A DNA stretch of 51,193 nt from Pseudomonas sp. GM18 (GTDB lineage Bacteria; Pseudomonadota; Gammaproteobacteria; Pseudomonadales; Pseudomonadaceae): positions 1 through 51,193 of the forward strand of contig NZ_AKJT01000103.1 in the NCBI RefSeq assembly GCF_000282195.1, written 5' to 3'. Position 1 is the stretch's first letter; every line of letters begins with the position of its first letter. The notes beneath the pieces are model-generated. The model did no database searches. It had not been told where the DNA came from and was given only the letters and a program-made list of their open reading frames with translations. The position numbers and the translations under genes are program-made. Of this stretch, positions 41,872-49,128 are shown in pieces.

Positions 41872-42924
41872 ATGAGTAAATTCTGGAGCCCGTTCGTCAA
41901 GAACCTGGTGCCTTACGTCCCGGGCGAGCAGCCAAAGCTGGCGAAACTGGTGAAGCTCAACACCAACGAAAACCCGTACGGTCCATCGCCTAAAGCCTTG
42001 GCGGCGATGCAGACCGAACTGAACGACAACTTGCGTCTGTACCCGGACCCGAACAGCGACGTGCTCAAGCAAGCCGTTGCCAAGTACTACGGCGTGCAGG
42101 GTAATCAGGTGTTCCTCGGCAACGGTTCCGATGAAGTCCTGGCGCACATCTTTCACGGTTTGCTGCAACACGATAAACCGCTGCTGTTCCCGGACATCAG
42201 CTACAGCTTCTACCCGGTTTACTGCGGGTTGTACGGGATTGCGTTCGACGCGGTGCCGCTGGACGAGCAGTTCCAGATCAACCCGGCGGACTACGCCAAG
42301 CCGAACGGCGGGATCATCTTCCCGAACCCGAACGCACCGACCGGTTGCCTGCTGGCGCTGGATGCCGTGGAGCAAATTCTCAAGGCCAGCCCGGATTCGG
42401 TGGTCGTGGTGGACGAGGCTTACATCGATTTCGGTGGCGAGACGGCGATCACTCTGGTGGACCGTTATCCGAATCTGTTGGTGACTCAGACCCTGTCCAA
42501 GTCCCGTTCTTTGGCCGGCCTGCGGGTTGGCCTGGCGGTGGGGCATCCGGACCTGATCGAGGCGCTGGAGCGGATCAAGAACAGCTTCAACTCCTACCCG
42601 CTGGATCGTCTGGCGATTGTGGGGGCTGCGGCGGCGTTCGAGGATCGCGAGTATTTCGACAAGACTTGCCGATTGGTCATCGAGAGTCGCGAGAAGGTAA
42701 TTGCGCAACTGGAGGCGAAAGGGTTTGAAGTGTTGCCGTCGGCGGCGAACTTCATTTTCGCCCGTCACCCGAAGCACGATGCGGCAGGGCTGGCGGCGAA
42801 GTTGCGCGAACAGGGCGTGATCGTTCGGCACTTCAAGCAAGAGCGGATTGCCCAGTTCCTGCGGATTTCCATCGGCGCGCCGGAGCAGAATCAGGCGCTG
42901 ATCGACGGCCTCGGCGACCTGTAA
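41872..42924 (+). CDS. hisC: Histidinol-phosphate aminotransferase
   Basis: HisC, 350 residues, a PLP-dependent class I/II aminotransferase that makes histidinol phosphate from imidazole acetol phosphate. The PLP lysine is Lys210 in TLSKSRSLAGLRVG. The LNTNENPYGPSP and PNPNAPTG segments are typical. It starts two bases after hisD. A REP pair follows; in P. aeruginosa algW comes next, but here an accessory pair intervenes. Confidence 0.96.
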   Translation: MSKFWSPFVKNLVPYVPGEQPKLAKLVKLNTNENPYGPSPKALAAMQTELNDNLRLYPDPNSDVLKQAVAKYYGVQGNQVFLGNGSDEVLAHIFHGLLQHDKPLLFPDISYSFYPVYCGLYGIAFDAVPLDEQFQINPADYAKPNGGIIFPNPNAPTGCLLALDAVEQILKASPDSVVVVDEAYIDFGGETAITLVDRYPNLLVTQTLSKSRSLAGLRVGLAVGHPDLIEALERIKNSFNSYPLDRLAIVGAAAAFEDREYFDKTCRLVIESREKVIAQLEAKGFEVLPSAANFIFARHPKHDAAGLAAKLREQGVIVRHFKQERIAQFLRISIGAPEQNQALIDGLGDL

Positions 42925-42937
42925 CACCCCCCAGACT

Positions 42938-43041
42938 GATCGTTCCCATGCTCCGCGTGGGAATGCATCCCGTGATGCTCCGCGTCACAGTGGACGCAGA
43001 GCGTCCATGGCGGCATTCCCACGCAGAGCGTGGGAACGATC
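42938..43041. repeat. REP pair (GATCGTTCCCAYGC family)
   Basis: Arms 42938-42966 and 43013-43041 are near-exact inverted copies (one difference, ATGCTCCGC against GCTCTGCGT-type). Each arm itself folds (TTCCCA...TGGGAA). Inner GACGCAGAGCGTC adds another hairpin. A copy of the same family begins at 51094. It lies at the hisC end of the accessory receptor module. Confidence 0.9.
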
Positions 43042-43050
43042 ATGCAGTGG

Positions 43051-43782
43051 TTACTCGTGATGCGGTTCGCCAATGAAAGTCAGCGATGTGAATAGCCCAC
43101 GCGTCGCCACATCGGCATTGTCCTTTAGCGGGATTTCCACCTGCGCCGCAATCACATTCAACCCTTCATTACGCACCAGTACCTGCGCCCGGCCATCTGC
43201 ATCGGTCTCGGTGCTCAAGGTATTCGGCGCGCTGCGATAGTCGCCCACCAACTTCACACCCGCCGCTGGTTTGCCATCGAGTAGCACTCGAACCGGCAAC
43301 GATTTCCCCGGCCCGACGGTCAGCGGATCAACCTCCGGCAGAATCAGCAACTTCATCTGATCGAGCTTCGGCAGCTTCGCCCCCGGCTGATAAATCGCCA
43401 GGCTGTACTTGAAGGTCTGGGTCGATTCGATTGCCCCCGGCACCTTGCTGCGTCCTTCGTTGATCCATTTTTTATCGGCGGTCTGCGACCACATGCCATT
43501 GTTCAGCGCCACGGCCATCACCGCCGGCGATCTCAGCGGTTGCAGGCGGGCGTGGTCGGCCAGGCGTTGCACGCTCACCGGGATCATTTTGCCGCTGGCG
43601 TCATAGGCCCAGGCGCCGCTGATTTTCTGCGCCTTGAAGGCGTTGTCTTCGGCGCCATGGCCGTAGATGACTTCGATGTTGCCGCGACGTTGTTCGGTCC
43701 ACAGGCCATGGGCCGAAACCTGGCCGACAAACAATAGGCCGAGCAGCAGGCCGGGCAGCGCCAAAGGTTTGAGGTGTTGCAT
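43051..43782 (-). CDS. DUF4198 periplasmic protein (NikM-like)
   Basis: A 243-residue exported protein. The signal peptide (residues 1-24) ends in QVSA, so the mature chain should begin His-Gly-Leu-Trp, as many DUF4198 proteins begin with AHxxW. An N-terminal histidine freed by cleavage could bind metal. The rest is beta-rich and Ig-like, with a PGKSLPVRVLLDGKPAAGVKLVGDYR segment. The C-terminus is GEPHHE. DUF4198 is related to a domain of nickel/cobalt uptake proteins, so a metal role is plausible but not shown. It starts 12 bases after the TonB receptor stop and is very probably co-transcribed with it. Confidence 0.82.
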   Translation of the reverse strand: MQHLKPLALPGLLLGLLFVGQVSAHGLWTEQRRGNIEVIYGHGAEDNAFKAQKISGAWAYDASGKMIPVSVQRLADHARLQPLRSPAVMAVALNNGMWSQTADKKWINEGRSKVPGAIESTQTFKYSLAIYQPGAKLPKLDQMKLLILPEVDPLTVGPGKSLPVRVLLDGKPAAGVKLVGDYRSAPNTLSTETDADGRAQVLVRNEGLNVIAAQVEIPLKDNADVATRGLFTSLTFIGEPHHE

Positions 43783-43794
43783 GGTGACGTCCTT

Positions 43795-45900
43795 TTACAG
43801 GTTGAGTGTCAGGCTGACGGTGAAATTGCGCGGCTCGCCGGGATTGACCCAGTAGTTGCTGTAGGAGCGCTCGAAGTATTTCTCGTCGAAAAGGTTGTTC
43901 AGGTTCAGGCCCACGGTGACGTTTTCGCTGGCCTTGTAATGGGCCAGCAGGTCGACGGTGTGGTAGGCCGGCAGTTCGAAATCGCTGCCGGCTTCACCCG
44001 AGCGATCGCCGACATAGGTGAACGCGGCACCGAGGTCCGAGCCACGCAGATGGCCATCCTGAAATTCATAAACCCCCAGCAAACTGCCGCTGCGTCTGGC
44101 CACGCCGAGAATTCGGCTGCCGGTGGGAATCACCTTGTCGCCTTGGGTGACTTCGGCATCGATGTAAGCAAAGGCACCGATCACTCGCACGGCGTCGGTC
44201 ACTTGCCCGGTGACTTGCAGGTCGACACCCTGGCTGCGTGCCTTGCCCATGGCGCGGCTGGAGTCGGTGCTCGGGTCGAGGGCCAGGACGTTTTCCTTGT
44301 CGATATGAAAGGCAGCGAGGGTGCTGCTCAAGCGATCGTCAAACAGTTCGCTCTTGATCCCGACTTCGTAGCCGACACCCTCTTCCGGGTCGAAGGACTT
44401 ACCGGCAGCGTCCAGGCCATTGTTCGGTTTGAACGAGGTGGAGGCGTTGGCGAACAGTCCCACTTCGGGCGTCAGTTGGTAGAGCAGGCCTGCTCGTTGA
44501 GTCAGCGCGTCGTGGCGCTGGCGGCTGGTCGTGCTGCGGCTGTGATCGTCGATGCGTTGTTCGAAATGTTCGAAGCGCGCACCGAGCATGCCGCGCAGTT
44601 TGTCGGTGAAGACGATCTGGTCCTGAAGGTTCAACGCCTGGCTTTCGACATGCTCGAAGAAGTCGGTCCCGGAGCGCGCGCCATCGGGTTTCGGCTGGCC
44701 GTAGATCGGCCGATAGATATCGATGGCGTAGGGGCCGCCGGCAATGGTCGTGACCCGTTCGTTCTTGCGGAAATTTTCGTACTCGCTGCCGATCAGCAGT
44801 TCGTGTTGCCAACTGCCGATGTCGAACAGGCCGTGCAGTTCGAGTTGGGTGATGCTGTCGTGCCAGTTGGTATCGCGCTCGCGGTAGCGGCGGTTGACGG
44901 TGTGGCCGTCGGCGTTCAATGGACGACTTTCGGAGGCGAAGCCCCAGAGCTTGCCTTCCTTGTAATGGCTGGCCAGGCGCAGTTTCCAGCGATCGTTGAG
45001 CTGATGTTCGAGGGCGGCTTGCAGCAGGTTGTTGTGGTTGTCGATGTTGCCGTCGTTGGGTTCGCCTAGGAAGGTCGAGCGTGAGACGCCGCTCCACTTA
45101 TTGTTCGGCGCGACGATGCCGCGATCGAATGTCGAGCTGTGGCGGACGAACTCGCTCTCCACCAACAGGCTGGTGTCCGGGTTCAGCTGCCAGCTGAACG
45201 AAGGCGCAACGAACACGCGCCGGCTGTCGACGTGATCGCGAAAGCTGTGGTTGTCTTCGACGGCCAGGTTCACCCGGGACAGAACGTTGCCGGCATCATC
45301 CAGCGGCGTGTTGACGTCCACCGCGGTGCGATAACGATCCCAACTGCCGGCGCTGGTCTGCAGGGTGGTGAAGGCTTCGGGTTGGGGTTTCTTGGTGACG
45401 ATGTTCACTGTGCCGCCCGGATCGCCGCGCCCATAGAGGCTGGCAGCCGGGCCTTTGAGCACTTCGATGCGTTCGATGTTGGCCACGTCCGGCGTGCTCG
45501 GATAGCCGCGGTTGGCGCTGAAACCGTCCTTGTAGAACTCCGAGGTGGTGAAGCCGCGCACGCTATATTCGTAAAGCGTCAGGCCGCCAAAGTTGTTCTG
45601 CTTCGACACACCGCCGGCAAAATCCAGGGCGCGCTCGACGTTGGTGCTGCCCAAGTCCTTGAGCACACTGACAGGAATCACGCTGATCGATTGCGGGATG
45701 TCGCGAAGGGCGGTGTCGGTTTTGGTCGCGCTGGAAGAACGCGTCGCGCGATAGCCCTTGACCGGGCCGGTGGGGGATTCGTAGTCGGAGGTGACGCTGA
45801 TGGCGTCCAGTTCAACGGTTTGGGGTTCTTCGGCGAAGACCGGATCTCCCAGCAGACCGAGAGCCAGGCCTGCGAGGGAAGCCATTGTTCGAGACGACAT
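43795..45900 (-). CDS. TonB-dependent siderophore-type outer-membrane receptor
   Basis: A 701-residue TonB-dependent receptor. The signal peptide ends near DPVFAEE; a TonB-box-like stretch (VELDAISVT) follows. The plug includes DIPQSISVIPVSVLKDLG and RIEVLKGPAASLYGRGDPGGTVNIVTKKPQ, the pattern of ferric-siderophore receptors. A 22-strand barrel runs to the C-terminal NFTVSLTLNL. There is no N-terminal signalling domain, so no cell-surface sigma signalling is expected. I choose ATG 45900 over TTG 45915. The start codon lies inside a 44-bp palindrome. The ligand is unknown; the DUF4198 partner raises the possibility of a metal other than iron. Confidence 0.9.
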   Translation of the reverse strand: MSSRTMASLAGLALGLLGDPVFAEEPQTVELDAISVTSDYESPTGPVKGYRATRSSSATKTDTALRDIPQSISVIPVSVLKDLGSTNVERALDFAGGVSKQNNFGGLTLYEYSVRGFTTSEFYKDGFSANRGYPSTPDVANIERIEVLKGPAASLYGRGDPGGTVNIVTKKPQPEAFTTLQTSAGSWDRYRTAVDVNTPLDDAGNVLSRVNLAVEDNHSFRDHVDSRRVFVAPSFSWQLNPDTSLLVESEFVRHSSTFDRGIVAPNNKWSGVSRSTFLGEPNDGNIDNHNNLLQAALEHQLNDRWKLRLASHYKEGKLWGFASESRPLNADGHTVNRRYRERDTNWHDSITQLELHGLFDIGSWQHELLIGSEYENFRKNERVTTIAGGPYAIDIYRPIYGQPKPDGARSGTDFFEHVESQALNLQDQIVFTDKLRGMLGARFEHFEQRIDDHSRSTTSRQRHDALTQRAGLLYQLTPEVGLFANASTSFKPNNGLDAAGKSFDPEEGVGYEVGIKSELFDDRLSSTLAAFHIDKENVLALDPSTDSSRAMGKARSQGVDLQVTGQVTDAVRVIGAFAYIDAEVTQGDKVIPTGSRILGVARRSGSLLGVYEFQDGHLRGSDLGAAFTYVGDRSGEAGSDFELPAYHTVDLLAHYKASENVTVGLNLNNLFDEKYFERSYSNYWVNPGEPRNFTVSLTLNL

Positions 45901-45941
45901 GTTATGTTGTTCCAATATTGATATTGAAACAATATAACATG
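45898..45941. promoter_or_regulatory. 44-bp near-perfect palindrome over the receptor start
   Basis: Arms 45898-45918 and 45921-45941 are complementary at 19 of 21 positions around a two-base centre, running from CATG to CATG. The receptor start codon is the outermost triplet. The outer part reads ATGTTAT on both sides and the inner part ATATTGNAACAA. It is AT-rich against a GC-rich genome and is a strong operator candidate, possibly for two dimers of a metal regulator. Confidence 0.65.
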
Positions 45942-45996
45942 CCTAATGAGAATGTCTGCCGTTAACGACTTTGGAGTGGTGGAGCTTTCGAGGGCG

Positions 45997-46040
45997 TAAA
46001 AGATCGTCCGAACGCGGCCCGAACCTTCGGCAGCTCCTAC
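45997..46040. repeat. Degenerate REP remnant at the end of algW
   Basis: AAAAGATCG (from 45998) and CCTTCGGCAGCTCCTAC (to 46040) match the family at 4768 in one orientation, with about 19 unrelated bases between. No inverted partner is present. The TAG stop codon of algW (46037-46039) lies inside the REP sequence. Confidence 0.65.
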
Positions 46041-47194
46041 TCTTCTTTCTCCTGGACCGGTGCCGGCGGCGGACGCAGACCGATTTCTGCGGTGAGCTTG
46101 AGTTCTTTGCCGTTGCGCATCACCTGAATCGTGACCTTGTCGGTCGGCTTGATGCGCGCCACCTGGTTCATTGACTTGCGACCATCGCCAGCCGGTTCAC
46201 CATCGATGCTGAGGATCACGTCGCCCAGTTGCAGGCCGGCCTTTTGAGCCGGGCCGTCACGGAAAATCCCCGCGACCACAATTCCCGGGCGTCCCGACAG
46301 GCCAAACGATTCCGCCAGTTCCTGGCTCAACGGTTGCACTTCGATGCCGAGCCAGCCGCGAATCACCTGGCCGTGTTCGATAATCGACTTCATCACTTCC
46401 ATCGCCAGTTTGACCGGGATCGCGAAGCCGATGCCTTGCGAGCCACCGGACTTGGAGAAGATCGCCGTGTTGATGCCGGTCAGGTTGCCGTTGGCGTCCA
46501 CCAGCGCACCGCCGGAGTTGCCGGGGTTGATCGCGGCGTCGGTCTGGATGAAGTCTTCGTAGTTGTTCAGGCCCAACTGATTACGCCCGGTAGCACTGAT
46601 GATGCCCATGGTCACGGTCTGGCCGACACCGAACGGGTTGCCGATGGCCAGGGCCACGTCACCGATGCGCAGGTTGTCGGAACGGCCGACGGTGATCGAA
46701 GGCAGGTTTTTCAGGTCGATCTTCAATACCGCGAGGTCGGTTTCCGGGTCGCTGCCGATGACTCGGGCCAGGGTTTCACGACCATCCTTGAGCGCCACCA
46801 CGATCTGGTCGGCACCGCTGGTCACGTGGTTGTTGGTCAGCAGGTAACCTTCCGGGCTCATGATCACGCCCGAACCGAGGCTCGACTCCATGCGCTTCTG
46901 CTTGGGCGAGTTGTCGCCGAAGAAGCGGCGGAACTGCGGATCTTCGAACAGCGGATGACTGGGTTTGTTGACCACTTTGGTGGTGTACAGGTTGACCACC
47001 GACGGCGCGGCCGTGGTCACCGCATCGGCATAGGACACCGGGCCCTGTTGCGCACCAAGGGTTTGCGGGGCTTGCTGCAGATTGACGTCGAGGCTTGGCA
47101 GCCCGACCCACTGCGGGTAACGCTGAATAATCAGTAGAGCGACAAGCACGCCGGCCAACAGCGGCCAGCCGGAAAAACGCAGCGCCTTGAGCAT
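46037..47194 (-). CDS. algW: Site-1 periplasmic serine protease AlgW (DegS-like)
   Basis: AlgW, 385 residues, an inner-membrane-anchored HtrA-family protease that cleaves the anti-sigma factor MucA and so activates AlgU. An N-terminal anchor (about residues 8-23) is followed by the trypsin-like domain with His123, Asp153 and Ser227 (NNHV, PETDLAV, GNSGG) and one PDZ domain (about residues 270-370), fewer than the two of MucD/DegP. The numbering of the serine fits the P. aeruginosa enzyme. The tail is Pro/Glu-rich and the stop codon lies in a REP remnant. Confidence 0.95.
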   Translation of the reverse strand: MLKALRFSGWPLLAGVLVALLIIQRYPQWVGLPSLDVNLQQAPQTLGAQQGPVSYADAVTTAAPSVVNLYTTKVVNKPSHPLFEDPQFRRFFGDNSPKQKRMESSLGSGVIMSPEGYLLTNNHVTSGADQIVVALKDGRETLARVIGSDPETDLAVLKIDLKNLPSITVGRSDNLRIGDVALAIGNPFGVGQTVTMGIISATGRNQLGLNNYEDFIQTDAAINPGNSGGALVDANGNLTGINTAIFSKSGGSQGIGFAIPVKLAMEVMKSIIEHGQVIRGWLGIEVQPLSQELAESFGLSGRPGIVVAGIFRDGPAQKAGLQLGDVILSIDGEPAGDGRKSMNQVARIKPTDKVTIQVMRNGKELKLTAEIGLRPPPAPVQEKEE

Positions 47195-47296
47195 TAAGCA
47201 CGTCCTGAGAGGTTGCAGGCGGTATGAGACCGCCCATAATGTCGCGCATTATACGAGGCCGCGCGCGCCTCTGAACGGGATATTTAGGAGTCTTTT

Positions 47297-48055
47297 ATGG
47301 CCGTCGCCCTGAGCACCCTGGTCGAAGAAGCCGACCGTTACCTGGCAAGTTCGAAGATCGCCGATTACTGCCCCAACGGCTTGCAGGTCGAAGGCCGGCC
47401 GCAAGTGATGCGTATCGTCAGCGGTGTCACCGCCAGTCAAGCGCTGCTGGACGCTGCGGTGGAGGCCCAGGCCGATCTGGTGCTGGTGCATCACGGCTAT
47501 TTCTGGAAAGGCGAGAACCCATGCATCACCGGCATGAAGCAGCGCCGGTTGAAAACCCTGCTCAAGCACGACATCAGCCTGCTGTCCTATCACCTGCCGC
47601 TGGACCTGCACCCGGAAGTCGGCAACAACGTGCAGCTCGCCCGGCAACTGGACATCACCGTCGAAGGTCCGCTGGATCCGGACAATCTGAAAATCGTCGG
47701 CCTGGTCGGCTCGTTGAGCGAACCGATGACTCCCCGCGATTTCGCCCGCCGCGTGCAGGAAGTCATGGGGCGCGAGCCGTTGCTGATCGAAGGCAGCGAG
47801 ATGATTCGTCGGGTCGGCTGGTGCACCGGTGGCGGCCAAGGTTACATTGACCAGGCGGTGTTGGCCGGCGTCGATCTGTACCTCAGCGGCGAAGCCTCCG
47901 AGCAGACGTTCCACAGCGCCCGGGAAAACGACATCAGTTTCATCGCCGCCGGCCACCATGCCACCGAGCGTTACGGTGTGCAGGCTTTGGGCGATTACCT
48001 GGCGCGACGTTTCGCCCTCGAGCACATCTTCATCGATTGCCCGAACCCGATTTGA
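47297..48055 (+). CDS. NIF3-like metal-binding protein (YbgI family)
   Basis: A 252-residue NIF3/YbgI protein. Family members bind two metal ions and may act as GTP cyclohydrolase I-type hydrolases, but the role is poorly defined. Ligand-type residues are visible in LVLVHHGYFWKG (His-His), YHLPLDLHPEVGNN and, near the C-terminus, GHHATERYGV. The gene is divergent from algW across about 100 bases, and AGGAG precedes the start. Pseudomonads keep this gene beside algW. Confidence 0.9.
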   Translation: MAVALSTLVEEADRYLASSKIADYCPNGLQVEGRPQVMRIVSGVTASQALLDAAVEAQADLVLVHHGYFWKGENPCITGMKQRRLKTLLKHDISLLSYHLPLDLHPEVGNNVQLARQLDITVEGPLDPDNLKIVGLVGSLSEPMTPRDFARRVQEVMGREPLLIEGSEMIRRVGWCTGGGQGYIDQAVLAGVDLYLSGEASEQTFHSARENDISFIAAGHHATERYGVQALGDYLARRFALEHIFIDCPNPI

Positions 48056-48080
48056 TTTCAGGGCTGGAGCCCAAACGAGG

Positions 48081-48098
48081 GGGTATATTCATATACCC
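48081..48098. promoter_or_regulatory. Perfect 18-bp palindrome upstream of cysD
   Basis: GGGTATAT and ATATACCC are exact complements around TC, about 105 bases before cysD. It could be an operator for sulfur control or part of a promoter; the sequence does not show a textbook CysB site. Confidence 0.5.
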
Positions 48099-48201
48099 TT
48101 TCGATCTAGCCGCCGTCCTGATTAGAAGAGGGCGCTGTGCTAGGATTCCCCGCTCGAACACGGCCCGCAGGCCGTCCATAAGATCGTTTTCGTGAGTAGC
48201 C

Positions 48202-49119
48202 ATGGTCGACAAACTGACGCATCTGAAACAGCTGGAGGCCGAAAGCATCCACATCATCCGCGAGGTCGCCGCCGAGTTCGATAACCCGGTGATGCTGTAC
48301 TCCGTCGGTAAAGACTCCGCCGTGATGCTGCACCTTGCGCGCAAGGCATTCTTCCCGGGCAAACTTCCGTTTCCGGTGATGCACGTCGACACCCAGTGGA
48401 AGTTCAAGGAAATGTACGCGTTCCGCGACCGCATGGTCGAAGAGCTCGGCCTGGACCTGCTGGTACACGTCAACCCCGAGGGCGTAGCGCAGGGTATCAA
48501 CCCGCTGACCCACGGCAGTGCCAAGCACACCGACATCATGAAGACCGAAGGCCTCAAGCAGGCCCTCGACAAGTACGGCTTCGACGCTGCATTCGGTGGC
48601 GCCCGTCGCGACGAAGAAAAGTCCCGTGCCAAAGAGCGCGTGTACTCTTTCCGTGACAGCAAGCACCGCTGGGACCCGAAAAACCAGCGCCCGGAGCTGT
48701 GGAACGTCTACAACGGCAAGGTCAACAAGGGCGAATCGATCCGCGTATTCCCGTTGTCGAACTGGACCGAGCTGGACATCTGGCAGTACATCTACCTGGA
48801 AGGCATCCCGATCGTGCCGCTGTATTTCGCTGCCGAACGTGATGTCATCGAGATGAACGGCACCTGGATCATGATCGACGACGAGCGCCTGCTCAATCAC
48901 TTGAGCGACGAAGACAAGGCGCGCATCGTCAAGAAAAAGGTCCGTTTCCGTACACTGGGCGACTACCCGTTGACCGGTGCTGTCGAGTCCGAGGCTACCA
49001 GCCTGACCGACATCATTCAGGAAATGCTCCTGACGCGAACTTCCGAACGCCAAGGCCGAGTCATCGATCACGATGGCGCCGGTTCCATGGAAGAAAAGAA
49101 ACGTCAGGGTTATTTCTAA
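48202..49119 (+). CDS. cysD: Sulfate adenylyltransferase subunit 2
   Basis: CysD, 305 residues, the catalytic subunit that forms adenosine phosphosulfate from ATP and sulfate. The PP-loop-like SVGKDSAVMLHLA motif is near residue 35, and the GGARRDEEKSRAKER segment binds substrate. It pairs with CysN, whose GTP hydrolysis drives the reaction. cysNC starts nine bases later. Expression is expected to rise under sulfur limitation through CysB. Confidence 0.97.
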   Translation: MVDKLTHLKQLEAESIHIIREVAAEFDNPVMLYSVGKDSAVMLHLARKAFFPGKLPFPVMHVDTQWKFKEMYAFRDRMVEELGLDLLVHVNPEGVAQGINPLTHGSAKHTDIMKTEGLKQALDKYGFDAAFGGARRDEEKSRAKERVYSFRDSKHRWDPKNQRPELWNVYNGKVNKGESIRVFPLSNWTELDIWQYIYLEGIPIVPLYFAAERDVIEMNGTWIMIDDERLLNHLSDEDKARIVKKKVRFRTLGDYPLTGAVESEATSLTDIIQEMLLTRTSERQGRVIDHDGAGSMEEKKRQGYF

Positions 49120-49128
49120 GGGGTTGTC

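Noticed and set aside
42938..43041. Clustered short repeats that could suggest a CRISPR array
   Set aside because: There are only inverted arms and no evenly spaced direct repeats with unique spacers; it matches an extragenic REP pair repeated at 51094.
45898..45941. Zur box at the receptor palindrome
   Set aside because: The outer halves look like TGTTATA, but the two halves are about 26 bases apart rather than adjacent, so this is not a standard Zur site.
45941..45960. Fur box upstream of the TonB receptor
   Set aside because: Only one half (TGAGAAT) is good; the other half matches poorly. It is mentioned as a possible half-site, not as a feature.
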